From JAGNHN01 sp964590645 (lineage in GTDB: Bacteria; Bacteroidota; Bacteroidia; Bacteroidales; JAGNHN01): a DNA stretch of 64,000 bases. The first letter of the stretch is position 1. Each line of letters starts with the position of its first letter. The stretch is from contig CAZPYJ010000006.1 of the NCBI GenBank assembly GCA_964590645.1, positions 1 through 64,000 on the forward strand, read 5' to 3'. The translations under genes were made by a program, and so were the position numbers. This document shows, in pieces, positions 54,302-63,344 of the stretch. The notes below the pieces were generated by a model. That model was not told where the DNA came from. It made no database searches and was given only the letters and a program-made list of their open reading frames with translations.

Positions 54302-55120
54302 ATGGACGTTTTGAATGAGTATTCCGCTTATTTAATGGACTTATTGTTGAAGTATGCCCCACAATTTGTGCTTGCCCTCGTAGTACTGATCGTTGGGTTA
54401 TGGTTGATCAAAATAATCAACCGCACATTTGGACGGGTAATGGAAAAACGGGACCTCAGCCCCTCTCTGCGCACCTTCCTGCGCAGCCTCGCAGGCATTA
54501 CCCTTAAGATTCTTCTTTTCATTAGTGTATTGACGATGGTTGGGGTGGAAATGACCAGCTTTATTGCCATCCTGGCTGCTGCAGGCCTGGCTGTAGGTAT
54601 GGCGCTTTCTGGCACACTTCAGAATTTTGCAGGGGGAGTAATGATTCTGCTGTTCAAACCTTTTAAGGTTGGAGACTATATCGAAGCACAAGGTCACGCC
54701 GGGTCGGTTTCTGAGATACAGATATTCAACACCATCTTAAAAACCCCCGATAACAGAACCATCATCATTCCGAACGGAGGACTGGCCACCTCCTCGATGG
54801 TGAATTTCTCCACAGAGCCGCGACGACGGGTTGATTTCACCTTCGGTATTGGTTACAATGACGATATTGACAAAGCCAGAAACCTTATCTTATCCATTAT
54901 CGAGGCTGATGAGCGTATAGAGAAAGAACCAGCACCCTTTGTGGCTGTTTCGGAACTCGCAGACAGTTCTGTCAATCTTGCCGTAAGGGTATGGTGCCAG
55001 GCCGGAGACTACTGGGGCATTTATTTCGATATGCACGAAAAGGTGAAGAAGACATTTGACAAGGAAGGAGTTTCTATCCCATTCCCTCAAACAGATGTGC
55101 ATCTATATCAAACCAAATAA
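54302..55120 (+). CDS. MscS family mechanosensitive ion channel
   Basis: 272 residues with three N-terminal helices. The pore helix is the canonical MscS type (AAAGLAVGMALSGTLQNFAGGVMILLFKPF), followed by VGDYIEAQGHAGSV and the conserved NGGLATSSMVNFS segment. It is closer to E. coli MscS in length and motifs than the homologue at 12194. The next gene follows by 15 bases. Confidence 0.96.
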   Translation: MDVLNEYSAYLMDLLLKYAPQFVLALVVLIVGLWLIKIINRTFGRVMEKRDLSPSLRTFLRSLAGITLKILLFISVLTMVGVEMTSFIAILAAAGLAVGMALSGTLQNFAGGVMILLFKPFKVGDYIEAQGHAGSVSEIQIFNTILKTPDNRTIIIPNGGLATSSMVNFSTEPRRRVDFTFGIGYNDDIDKARNLILSIIEADERIEKEPAPFVAVSELADSSVNLAVRVWCQAGDYWGIYFDMHEKVKKTFDKEGVSIPFPQTDVHLYQTK

Positions 55121-55135
55121 TACTACACAAGAAGT

Positions 55136-56017
55136 ATGAGAACATTCAAATGGACGGCCTTGGCAATGGCACTGGCCTTCTCCCTGCCTGTGATTGCACA
55201 GGATGAAAACACCGAAGAAAGCCCGAAATGGAAAACCGGGGGTAATATCGGGCTGACCTTCACACAGACCAGCCTGACCAATTGGGCAGCAGGGGGCGAA
55301 AATACCCTTGGAACCAACGGCTACCTCAGCCTTTTCGCCAATTACACCAAAGGAAAAGGAGCCTGGGATAACACACTGGACCTGGCATACGGAATTCTGA
55401 AACAAGGAGAAGAGGACCTGCGAAAGAGCGATGATAAAATTGATTTTGCATCCAAATACGGCTACCGAGCCAGCAAGAATTGGTTTTACACCGCCCTGGT
55501 GAGTTTCAAGACACAGTTTAGTGATGGATATAAGTATCCGGATGACTCCACGGTCATATCCACCTTTATGGCTCCTGCATATCTGGTGGGTTCCTTCGGG
55601 ATGGATTACAAGCCCAACGACCGCTTAACCGTCTTTTTGTCACCCATCACCGCAAAATTCACGATGGTTAACGACGATGCCCTTTCCGCCCTTGGTTCCT
55701 TTGGCCTTGAACCCGGTGAGAAATTTCGTTCTGAATTCGGGGGCTTCGTGAAGGTCGCCTTTAAGCAGGACCTGATGGAGAATGTGAATTTCCAGACGAA
55801 AGTCGATTTCTTCTCCAATTATGCTGATAATCCCCAGAATATTGATGTAAACTGGGAAGTCCTGATCGCAATGAAAGTGAATAAATTTATCACCGCAAAC
55901 CTGAGCACCCAGCTTATCTATGATCACGACACCAAAATCACTGACAAAGAAGGCAAGGTGGGACCAAGAACCCAGTTCAAGGAAATCTTCGGAGTGGGCT
56001 TTGCCTATAAATTCTAA
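55136..56017 (+). CDS. DUF3078 outer-membrane protein
   Basis: 293 residues, signal peptide (ending VIAQD), then an alternating beta pattern ending in GFAYKF with terminal Phe, as in outer-membrane barrels. SLTNWAAGGENTLGTNGYLSLFANYTKGKGAWDNTLDLAYG is the DUF3078 signature region. The function of the family is unknown. It may share a transcript with MscS. Confidence 0.9.
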   Translation: MRTFKWTALAMALAFSLPVIAQDENTEESPKWKTGGNIGLTFTQTSLTNWAAGGENTLGTNGYLSLFANYTKGKGAWDNTLDLAYGILKQGEEDLRKSDDKIDFASKYGYRASKNWFYTALVSFKTQFSDGYKYPDDSTVISTFMAPAYLVGSFGMDYKPNDRLTVFLSPITAKFTMVNDDALSALGSFGLEPGEKFRSEFGGFVKVAFKQDLMENVNFQTKVDFFSNYADNPQNIDVNWEVLIAMKVNKFITANLSTQLIYDHDTKITDKEGKVGPRTQFKEIFGVGFAYKF

Positions 56018-56083
56018 GATTGACAAATAGATTTTGCAGCAGCATTTCGTTACGGCGGGATGCTGTTGCTTGTATAACCGACT

Positions 56084-56590
56084 ATGAAAAGCCTTCGCAT
56101 CGGCCTGCTCTCGGATACCCACGGATATCTTCATCCCGGGATTTTTACCTTCTTTAAAGACGTGGATGAGATATGGCACGCCGGCGATATCGGTGGAATG
56201 CAAACGGCCAGAGAACTGGAAGCATTCAAGCCCTTTTTCGCTGTGTATGGCAATATTGATGACCACCTGACCAGGACTGCTTTTCCGGAAATATTAATGC
56301 TGGAAAGAGGAGAGATGCGATGCCTGATGATGCACATCGGAGGCTACCCCGGAAGGTACACCCCCAAAGCCAAGGAGGAGATACTGAACTATCGTCCCCA
56401 CCTTTTTATCTCAGGGCATTCCCATATTCTGAAGATAATCCCCGACCACACACACAAACTCTTGCACATCAATCCTGGAGCCGCTGGTTATCAAGGGATG
56501 CATCACAAAATCACTTTTGTCCGCTTCAGACTTGAAAATGGAAAACCAGGCGAATTGGAAGTTTTCGAAGCAGAAAGAAGGAAAGTCTAA
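56084..56590 (+). CDS. YfcE/MJ0936-type metallophosphoesterase
   Basis: 168 residues. Metal-binding motifs are all present: LLSDTHG (about 9-15), WHAGDIG, YGNIDDH, and GHSH near residue 111, with NPGA after. The family hydrolyses phosphodiesters in vitro; the natural substrate is unclear. It overlaps the convergent DUF4293 gene by four bases. Confidence 0.95.
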   Translation: MKSLRIGLLSDTHGYLHPGIFTFFKDVDEIWHAGDIGGMQTARELEAFKPFFAVYGNIDDHLTRTAFPEILMLERGEMRCLMMHIGGYPGRYTPKAKEEILNYRPHLFISGHSHILKIIPDHTHKLLHINPGAAGYQGMHHKITFVRFRLENGKPGELEVFEAERRKV

Positions 56591-57063
56591 CGGAGTCGGC
56601 TGGCAGCGCGAACCATTTTCTCGTCTTTCTTTATCCCTCGATGAGCCAGAATGAAAAACAAGAGAGAAACCACCGGAAGATATGCTCCGAACTGGTAGGC
56701 CACCTGGTGATCAATCGCTTCAGGATCTAAACGGGATGAAAGGGCATTGGCCATCCAGAAAACACCAATAATCAGTAAAATATTCAACAAGGCACTGATC
56801 ATAACCATCCGCATCTGCAGGGGCCTGTTCTTGAAGAGAAAAATACTGATCAGCGACAACAGAATCAACAAGATCACTCCGCTCATCAGTGGCCAGATAT
56901 TGATCATCATTCCAGCCGAAATCTGCTCGGCGCTGACGCGTTCCAGCAAAACAAAGGGCACCTCAAGCCCACGAAAAGTATGCACTGATATGCTGGTAAA
57001 GAACATTGCGACCAAGGCTGCCGCTGCAAGCAATAAAAAAACCGATTGTATCCGCTGAATCAT
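56587..57063 (-). CDS. DUF4293 integral membrane protein
   Basis: 158 residues from ATG 57063 (MIQRIQSVFLL). Four transmembrane helices (about 5-25, 45-68, 78-100, 115-140). The MIQRIQS start is characteristic of DUF4293, a Bacteroidota family of unknown function. It is divergent from rho. Confidence 0.9.
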   Translation of the reverse strand: MIQRIQSVFLLLAAAALVAMFFTSISVHTFRGLEVPFVLLERVSAEQISAGMMINIWPLMSGVILLILLSLISIFLFKNRPLQMRMVMISALLNILLIIGVFWMANALSSRLDPEAIDHQVAYQFGAYLPVVSLLFFILAHRGIKKDEKMVRAASRLR

Positions 57064-57108
57064 CTCTGCACTTTTAGAACAGGCAAAGTTACACAAGTGA
57101 ATAATTTA

Positions 57109-57139
57109 TTTGCTATTCCAATACAAATACTTATTTTTG
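57109..57139 (+). promoter_or_regulatory. rho promoter TTTG-N19-TATTTTTG
   Basis: A near-ideal Bacteroidota promoter: TTTG at 57109-57112, 19 bases, TATTTTTG at 57132-57139. It leaves an untranslated leader of about 125 bases. Confidence 0.72.
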
Positions 57140-57144
57140 CAGTG

Positions 57145-57271
57145 GAATCCCCCTCCTCCAGAAAGTCAAAACAAAGCCAGGTTTACAAACCTGAATATTA
57201 TTTAAGACAAGAACACTTCAAACCTTTACCACACACCCCCACTACAATGTGGGAAAATCAACTCATCATCG
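57145..57271 (+). promoter_or_regulatory. rho leader, C-rich with two small hairpins
   Basis: The leader contains CAGGTTT/AAACCTG (57178-57193) and CCCAC/GTGGG (57238-57253). Between them lies a G-poor, C-containing stretch (about 57207-57242) of the kind Rho binds. It could serve autoregulation, as the rho leader does in E. coli; this is inference. Confidence 0.35.
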
Positions 57272-59312
57272 ATGTACGACATTATTGAACTGAACAGCAA
57301 GAAAGTTGCTGAACTCAAAGAAATTGCGAAAGAACTGAGTATCCCCAAGGCAGAAAAACTGCTCAAACAGGATTTGATATACAAAATCCTTGACGCACAA
57401 GCCATCAATCCACCCAAATCTGTAAAGAAAGAGGAAAAGAAGCCTCAGGAAAGCACAGAGAAAAGAGGTAGAGGACGACGGAAGAGAATCAGAACAGAGG
57501 AAATCGGAGACAAAACACAACCCATCGCCTCATCAGCTGCTGAAAAACTCAAAGAAAAAGAGACCGCCAGCACTCCAACTGCTGAACCCGACAAACTGAA
57601 AGCCCAGGCTGGTGAGGAGACTGAGAAAAAGCCATTTAAGAACAGCAAAGACAGCCAGAGCCCTGTAGAAGAATCCGCTCCCGCCACCGCTGAAACACCC
57701 TCTGATGCAAAAAATCAGAAAGAGAATAGCAGCCGGTTCATCGATCAGACAAAACGCAGCGAACGGAATACAGACAGCCGACAGGACCTCTTTTCTGCTA
57801 AAAAGGAAGAGCAAGCAACAGGGCGCACAGCGCGGGAGGAGCCCAGAAGTCAACGGGACAGCAGAATAAAGCAGGATAACAGAGACAGCCGGGACAGCAG
57901 AGACAGCAGAGACAGCCGGGATAGCAGANNNNNNNNNNNNNNNNNNNNNNNNNNNNNNNNNNNNNNNNNNNNNNNNNNNNNNNNNNNNNNNNNNNNNNNN
58001 NNNNNNNNNNNNNNNNNNNNNNNNNNNNGACAGCAGAGACAGCAGAGACAGCAGAGACAGCAGAGACAGCAGAGACAGCAGAGACAGCAGAGTTCAGAGA
58101 GACAGCGGGAATGGACTATCCTCCCAGGAAGCAAGAGAACAAAGGGATGCCCGCAGCCGGGGATTTCAGAAAAAAGAAGAGATGCCCTTTGAGTTTGACG
58201 GCATCGTTTCATCCGAAGGGGTGCTGGAGATTATGCCGGATGGTTATGGCTTCCTGCGTTCTTCAGACTACAATTACCTGAACAGCCCGGATGACATCTA
58301 TGTATCTCAATCACAAATAAAACTTTTTGGACTTAAAACGGGCGATACAATACGGGGAAGCATCAGACCCCCCAAGGAAGGAGAAAAGTATTTCCCCCTG
58401 ATCAAAGTTGAGCTTATCAACGGACGAAACCCGGAGGAAGTCAGGGACAGAATACCCTTTGATTATCTTACCCCCTTATTTCCGGAAGAAAAGTTTCGGC
58501 TCACCGGCCATCAGGAAGAAACCATTTCCACCCGGGTCATCGATATGTTCACACCCATCGGGAAAGGGCAGCGCGGCCTGATTGTAGCGCAACCGAAAAC
58601 AGGAAAAACCGTCCTGCTGAAGGAAGTAGCCAATGCCATCGCTGCCAACCATCCGGAAGCCTACCTGATTGTACTTCTGATCGATGAACGCCCGGAAGAG
58701 GTGACCGATATGGCCCGCAGCGTCAGGGCGGAGGTGATCAGCTCAACCTTTGACGAACCTGCCGACCGCCACGTACGCATTGCCAACATCGTATTGGAAA
58801 AAGCCAAGAGAATGACAGAGTGCGGCCACGATGTAGTGATACTCTTAGACTCCATTACCCGTCTGGCCCGGGCCTACAATACGGTATCCCCCGCATCAGG
58901 AAAGGTACTCTCTGGCGGAGTAGAAGCCAATGCCCTGCACAAACCCAAGCGTTTCTTCGGTGCGGCAAGGCAGATCGAAAACGGCGGTTCACTGACGATC
59001 ATCGCCACGGCCCTGATTGATACCGGATCCAAAATGGATGAGGTAATCTTTGAAGAATTCAAAGGCACGGGTAATATGGAGCTGCAGCTCGATCGCAAAC
59101 TCTCCAACAAACGCATTTATCCTGCCATCGACATCGTGGCGTCAAGCACACGTCGCGAAGACCTGCTGCTGGACAGAGAATCCTTGCAAAGGATTTGGGT
59201 ACTTCGGAACCATCTGGCAGATATGAACCCCCTGGAAGCAATGGAATTTCTGAAAGAGAGAATGCGCTTTACGAAATCCAATGAAGAATTCCTGATTTCG
59301 ATGAACGGATAA
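57272..59312 (+). CDS. rho: Transcription termination factor Rho, with long disordered insert and assembly gap
   Basis: One gene split by 100 Ns. An N-terminal Rho_N helical domain (about 1-45, VAELKEIAKELSIPK) is followed by a polar insert of more than 180 residues, low in hydrophobics and ending in DSR repeats. The S1/cold-shock RNA-binding domain (GVLEIMPDGYGFLRS) and the ATPase come next: Walker A QPKTGKT, Walker B ILLDSITR, and the Q/R loop region. The frame before the gap continues after it: 57929 is a codon boundary and 58029 is in frame with the ATPase. Only the arbitrary 100-N length breaks the frame, so it is not a pseudogene. Confidence 0.95.
57884..58091 (+). repeat. 9-bp tandem repeat GACAGCAGA in rho (gap inside)
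   Basis: Five units before the gap (57884-57928) and seven identical ones after (58029-58091) encode Asp-Ser-Arg. The true copy number is unknown because the gap falls inside. Confidence 0.95.
57929..58028. other. Assembly gap, 100 N
   Basis: Exactly 100 Ns, a common placeholder for a gap of unknown size. It lies within the 9-bp repeat of rho. Confidence 0.98.
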
Positions 59313-59349
59313 AGGCATTGCAGGGCACAGCCATTGAAGCCCGGGATGA

Positions 59350-60534
59350 TCAATTGTCAATAATGACGCGGACAAGCTGGCCACTGTGGGGATCAAACTC
59401 TACGCTGATCTTATTATAGGGAAGCGACTGCAAGAGCCCCAGTTGTGCGATATGCTCTGTACCCTGATACAATATCTCATTGTTCATCCGCAAGCTTATA
59501 CTTGTTTCTACGGGAATGCGATACCAAAGATTTGATCTGGTTTCATCCGTCTGCAATGTCCCTTGCTCCGGAAGCTTGTTTTTCGCCGGGAGTAATTTCC
59601 CGCCTTTCCACCTCACATATACGATATCACCCTGATTCCCTGATGCCGGAAAAGCTCCTTTGCTTTCTGAAAAACGGAAAAGGGGCACCCAAACTGAATC
59701 CCGATCAAATTGGGGGATGATCGTATAGGTATAGGTACGGGTTTCCACGACTTGTGTTCCGGTGAAAAGACGGAGGCAGGCCTCGGCCTCATCATCCAGG
59801 CGCTCATACATATACCTCAGGGCTGCATCGCTGTAGTTTACCTCCTGATATCCTGTCAGGAGCCTGAGTTGTGCTTCTTTCAGGTCCAGGTAGCGATTGG
59901 CCATTTCACGTGCAAGTTCGATTTCCGACTTCGTAGAGGCGATTTGCTTGACCACAGCCTGGCGGATAAGGGTATCCGGCCGCTGTATCGTTTTAAAAAC
60001 TGTATCGGGGCGGGAGGAGGAAGCATTCATCGCAAGTTCGGGGCTTTTATCTGTAAGGGAAACCCAGCCGGCTGTTTCGTTGTGGAGATGCTCGTGGGTG
60101 TGGGCCTGCCTGGGTGCAAAGGAATTTCGACCGTAATAGATCAATACCCCATTATCTGCAAATACAGCCACGTCCTCGCCTCCCTTCCTCAACTCAGAAG
60201 ACCTGGGCAGGACATAGCGCTGATGCGGATCCGGCTCAGCAATGGAACGCAAACGAATACGACCCAGGCCGTACGCTGTACTCTGGCTGTTTACAACATC
60301 CTTCAGGCCAAGCAAATCATCGGCATAGGCGGAGAACCTTCCGGGTTCCCAGACTACCCGCCTCACTTCCACCTGAAAGGCCAGGGTATGCTGAGGCAAA
60401 GAATAGGTCAGGTTTTTCTCCTCCTGCAACGTCCGTCCCTCACGAGAAGGCAAAATGGTGAACTGGGCGTGAACTGGGCCTGTTAAAAGCAAAAACAAAA
60501 GGAAACCGATCGGCTTCGGGGAGCTTAATTTCAT
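59350..60534 (-). CDS. DUF4831 family exported protein
   Basis: 394 residues with signal peptide (ending VHAQF). The pattern YSLPQHTLAFQVEVRRVVWEPGRFSAYADDLLG near the start and YRIPVETSISLRMNNEILYQ near the end belong to DUF4831, a Bacteroidota family of unknown function. It is convergent with rho. A -7 element is just upstream. Confidence 0.87.
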   Translation of the reverse strand: MKLSSPKPIGFLLFLLLTGPVHAQFTILPSREGRTLQEEKNLTYSLPQHTLAFQVEVRRVVWEPGRFSAYADDLLGLKDVVNSQSTAYGLGRIRLRSIAEPDPHQRYVLPRSSELRKGGEDVAVFADNGVLIYYGRNSFAPRQAHTHEHLHNETAGWVSLTDKSPELAMNASSSRPDTVFKTIQRPDTLIRQAVVKQIASTKSEIELAREMANRYLDLKEAQLRLLTGYQEVNYSDAALRYMYERLDDEAEACLRLFTGTQVVETRTYTYTIIPQFDRDSVWVPLFRFSESKGAFPASGNQGDIVYVRWKGGKLLPAKNKLPEQGTLQTDETRSNLWYRIPVETSISLRMNNEILYQGTEHIAQLGLLQSLPYNKISVEFDPHSGQLVRVIIDN

Positions 60535-60545
60535 AAAGGTAAAAC

Positions 60546-60576
60546 TTGATCCAAAGGTAAAAAAATCATAGTATTG
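60546..60576 (+). promoter_or_regulatory. Possible promoter TTG-N20-TAGTATTG for the histidine kinase
   Basis: TTG at 60546-60548 and TAGTATTG at 60569-60576 (one base off TAnnTTTG). It overlaps the divergent DUF4831 promoter. Confidence 0.4.
60552..60559 (-). promoter_or_regulatory. -7 element (TACCTTTG) for the DUF4831 gene
   Basis: Minus-strand TACCTTTG matches TAnnTTTG, 17 bases before the start at 60534. Confidence 0.5.
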
Positions 60577-60629
60577 GACAGTGCTTTACTCCCGGAACAC
60601 CATAGACGGGAAAAAAACAACACAAGTCA

Positions 60630-61574
60630 ATGATTCTCAAAATAGCACTGATCATTTCTGTAGTCCTGCAGTGTTCCGCTGCGGCCATCGCCCTGTCTCT
60701 GGTCAAAAAAACCATCAAAAACATAGCCTGGTGGCTGATCACACTGGCTTTTCTCCTAATGGCCGTGCGCAGGATATTCGAACTCTTTATGGTCTATGGT
60801 CATCAAAACACTGAGATCAGTCATAGCTTATTCAACTCCTGGCTGGGTGTGGGCATTTCTCTTGTTTTACTGGTGAGTTTACTGTTTATCAAGCAAATAT
60901 TCAATATTCAAGAGCGGATTGAAGGTTTAAGAAAAGATACGGAAAGGAGAGTATTGTCGGCCATCATTCACACAGAAGAAAGAGAACGCCGGTATTTTGC
61001 AAAGGAGCTCCACGACGGGCTGGCTCCCATACTTTCCTCCATCAAGTTATCCCTCTCAGCCTTGAAAAAGACAGAAGGCGTGAAAAGAGAGGAAATCCTG
61101 AGCAATACAGACAGGCTGATTAACGAAGCCATTCGCAGTATCCGGGAAACCTCCGACAAACTCAGTCCGCACCTCCTGAAGAACTTCGGGATTGTCAAAG
61201 CCGTGGAGGCTTACCTTGAAACAATCCGTCAGGCTGTGAGCATTCCCATCAGCTTTAACACCAATCTGGATTCGATGAGGCTCCCGGAAACCATTGAAAC
61301 GGCAATCTTTCGGATCATCGGGGAATTGCTTAATAACACCTTGCGACACGCAGGGGCCAAACACATTGGCATTGATTTGTTTCTGGAAGGGAATACACTC
61401 AGATTGGATTACTTTGATAACGGACTTGGCTTTGATCCACAACAGCCGCTTCCGGACAGAGATGGGAGAGGCTTATCCAACATCCGCTCAAGAGCGAAAT
61501 CTGCCGGTGGAAGACTCCAAATAACAAGCAGGCAGGGAGAAGGGATGCACTGCCGGGTAGAATTTGACATATAG
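60630..61574 (+). CDS. NarL-type sensor histidine kinase
   Basis: 314 residues. Three N-terminal hydrophobic helices (about 3-22, 30-50 and 70-92) are followed by a HisKA_3 dimerisation domain whose H-box EERERRYFAKELHDGLAPILSSIKL holds the phospho-accepting His (about 124). The HATPase_c N-box is ELLNNTLRHAGAKHI, and the G-box is DNGLGFDP. There is almost no extracytoplasmic sensor domain, so the signal may be membrane-borne. It is followed four bases later by its response regulator. Confidence 0.93.
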   Translation: MILKIALIISVVLQCSAAAIALSLVKKTIKNIAWWLITLAFLLMAVRRIFELFMVYGHQNTEISHSLFNSWLGVGISLVLLVSLLFIKQIFNIQERIEGLRKDTERRVLSAIIHTEERERRYFAKELHDGLAPILSSIKLSLSALKKTEGVKREEILSNTDRLINEAIRSIRETSDKLSPHLLKNFGIVKAVEAYLETIRQAVSIPISFNTNLDSMRLPETIETAIFRIIGELLNNTLRHAGAKHIGIDLFLEGNTLRLDYFDNGLGFDPQQPLPDRDGRGLSNIRSRAKSAGGRLQITSRQGEGMHCRVEFDI

Positions 61575-61578
61575 AAAG

Positions 61579-62220
61579 ATGAAAAACAGTGTACTGATTG
61601 TGGATGACCATACCCTGTTCAGGGAAGGACTTCGGCTTCTGCTAAAAGGAGAAGAGATGGTTTCAGCGGTATATGAGGCCTCGAACGGAATTGAATTTCT
61701 GGAAAGCCTTAAGCAAGTGGTCCCCGATATAGTCTTTATGGATATTGAGATGCCGGGAATGAATGGCATCGAAGCCACACGCAGGGCAATGAGTCAGTTT
61801 CCCCAACTTAAAATAGTAGGCCTGTCTATGTACGGCGAAGAGGAGTACTACGCCCCAATGATGGAAGCGGGGGCCTGTGGCTTCATCTCAAAAAACGCTG
61901 AATTGACTGACATTCTGGAGGCAATACGTCTTGTTTCATCCGGACGGCATTATTTTAATGAGGATATTTTGCGGGGCATCATCCGGGGAATCGGGCGGCG
62001 GGAAGCCACAGATGCCGGCCAGGCGCTGCTCAGTGAACGCGAAAGGCAGGTTGTGCTGCATATCTGCAAAGGCTTGTCCAACCAGGAAATCGCTGACATT
62101 CTTTTCCTGAGCCGTCGAACTATAGAAAAGCACCGGGAGCATATCCTGCAAAAAACCGGAGTTCCCAATACCGCTGCCCTGGTAGCCTGGGCGATCCGCA
62201 CCAAGGTCATTGAATTATAA
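61579..62220 (+). CDS. NarL/FixJ-type response regulator
   Basis: 213 residues from ATG 61579. The receiver domain has the acidic pair in VDDH and the phospho-accepting Asp in FMDIEMPGMNG (about residue 55), with a later Lys in ISKNAE. The LuxR-type helix-turn-helix is at about 143-205 (LSERERQVVLHICKGLSNQEIADILFLSRRTIEKHREHI). It is the partner of the preceding kinase. A near-perfect inverted repeat begins 10 bases after the stop and could be its target. Confidence 0.95.
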   Translation: MKNSVLIVDDHTLFREGLRLLLKGEEMVSAVYEASNGIEFLESLKQVVPDIVFMDIEMPGMNGIEATRRAMSQFPQLKIVGLSMYGEEEYYAPMMEAGACGFISKNAELTDILEAIRLVSSGRHYFNEDILRGIIRGIGRREATDAGQALLSERERQVVLHICKGLSNQEIADILFLSRRTIEKHREHILQKTGVPNTAALVAWAIRTKVIEL

Positions 62221-62230
62221 GAAATATGCA

Positions 62231-62276
62231 GCCCGGGAATACGTATTCATACGCACCGTAATACGTAATCCCAGGC
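62231..62276. promoter_or_regulatory. 17-bp inverted repeat between response regulator and pstS
   Basis: Arms 62231-62247 (GCCCGGGAATACGTATT) and 62260-62276 (AATACGTAATCCCAGGC) match at 15 of 17 positions with a 12-base spacer. There is no T-run, so an operator is as likely as a terminator. TACGTA-type cores resemble sites bound by LuxR-type regulators. Confidence 0.55.
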
Positions 62277-62320
62277 ATAAAATGAGCATTAGCACGAAAT
62301 TAATCCCCCCAGCCCTCCCT

Positions 62321-62328
62321 TAGTTTTG
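62321..62328 (+). promoter_or_regulatory. -7 element (TAGTTTTG) of the pst operon
   Basis: TAGTTTTG matches TAnnTTTG, 23 bases before the pstS start. The inverted repeat ends 44 bases upstream of it, where an activator could bind. Confidence 0.6.
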
Positions 62329-62351
62329 CCGTAAACCAAAACGGTAAAACA

Positions 62352-63344
62352 ATGAGACACATCGCAAGCATCATACTGCTCATCTTGCTTATCCTGGCTA
62401 ATGGCTGCAGTTCAAGGCATCAGACCAGCGAGGAAGCCATTCTGATGGGCGAAGCCAAAGCCAGGTTGAGTATATCAGGGGCGTTTGCACTTTATCCACT
62501 GACGGTGCTTTGGGCTGAAGAGTTCCAAAAAACCCACCCCAACATCCGGATTGATATCTCTGCCGGAGGAGCAGGAAAAGGGATGGCAGATGTGTTATCG
62601 GAAATGGTGGATATTGGAATGTTCTCAAGAGAACTATCGCCCGAGGAGCTCAAGCAGGGGGCTACCTTCTTCGCGGTGGCAAAAGATGCGGTAATCCCCA
62701 CCATTAACAGCAGGCACCCACAGCTCAACACACTGAAATCAAGAGGAATAAGTATGGAAGAGTTCCGCCGGATTTTTGTAACAGGCGAGATAGCCTCCTG
62801 GAGTGAACTCGGACTGGGTGGAGAGCCGGCACCCATCAATGTCTATACCCGTTCAGACGCCTGCGGAGCTGCGGCAATGTGGGGGGCCTGGCTTGGTGTC
62901 AGTCAGGAGGACCTCCTGGGCACCGGAGTATTTGGAGATCCGGGTATTGCGGATGCTGTGAAAGCGGATCCACTCGGACTGGGATACAATAATGTGATCT
63001 ATGTTTATGATATCCAAACTCGTAAGAAATACGAAGGAATGGAGGTATTGCCCATTGATCTCAATGGAAATGGAAAAGTTGAATATGGTGAAGCCTTCTA
63101 CGAGCACCTGGACACGCTGATGGTGGCTATCAAGCAAGGAGACTACCCTTCTCCCCCCGCCAGGAATCTCTATCTTATCATCAAAGGAAGACCGGAAAAC
63201 CCGGCCACAAGACTCTTTCTGGCCTGGGTGCTGGATAAGGGACAAAATTTTGTAAAACAAGCCGGCTATGTCGCCTTGGATAAAGACCAGGTGAGCAGGG
63301 AAATGGAAAAGCTGACCTACACGGCACAGCGCGGGCAGCAATGA
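62352..63344 (+). CDS. pstS: Phosphate ABC transporter substrate-binding lipoprotein
   Basis: 330 residues with lipobox (ANGC). Phosphate-binding features of PstS: SISGAFALYPL near the start, SAGGAGKGMADV, DIGMFSREL and YTRSDACGAAAMWGAWLG. DPLGLGYNNVIYVYD follows. An insert near 230-245 (DLNGNGKVEYGE) resembles a calcium-loop sequence. It overlaps pstC by the ATGA motif, which confirms the operon. Confidence 0.92.
   Translation: MRHIASIILLILLILANGCSSRHQTSEEAILMGEAKARLSISGAFALYPLTVLWAEEFQKTHPNIRIDISAGGAGKGMADVLSEMVDIGMFSRELSPEELKQGATFFAVAKDAVIPTINSRHPQLNTLKSRGISMEEFRRIFVTGEIASWSELGLGGEPAPINVYTRSDACGAAAMWGAWLGVSQEDLLGTGVFGDPGIADAVKADPLGLGYNNVIYVYDIQTRKKYEGMEVLPIDLNGNGKVEYGEAFYEHLDTLMVAIKQGDYPSPPARNLYLIIKGRPENPATRLFLAWVLDKGQNFVKQAGYVALDKDQVSREMEKLTYTAQRGQQ

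Noticed and set aside
57272..58192. Frameshifted or split rho pseudogene
   Set aside because: The break is caused only by the 100-N placeholder; frames on either side agree with a gap that is a multiple of three, and all Rho motifs are intact.
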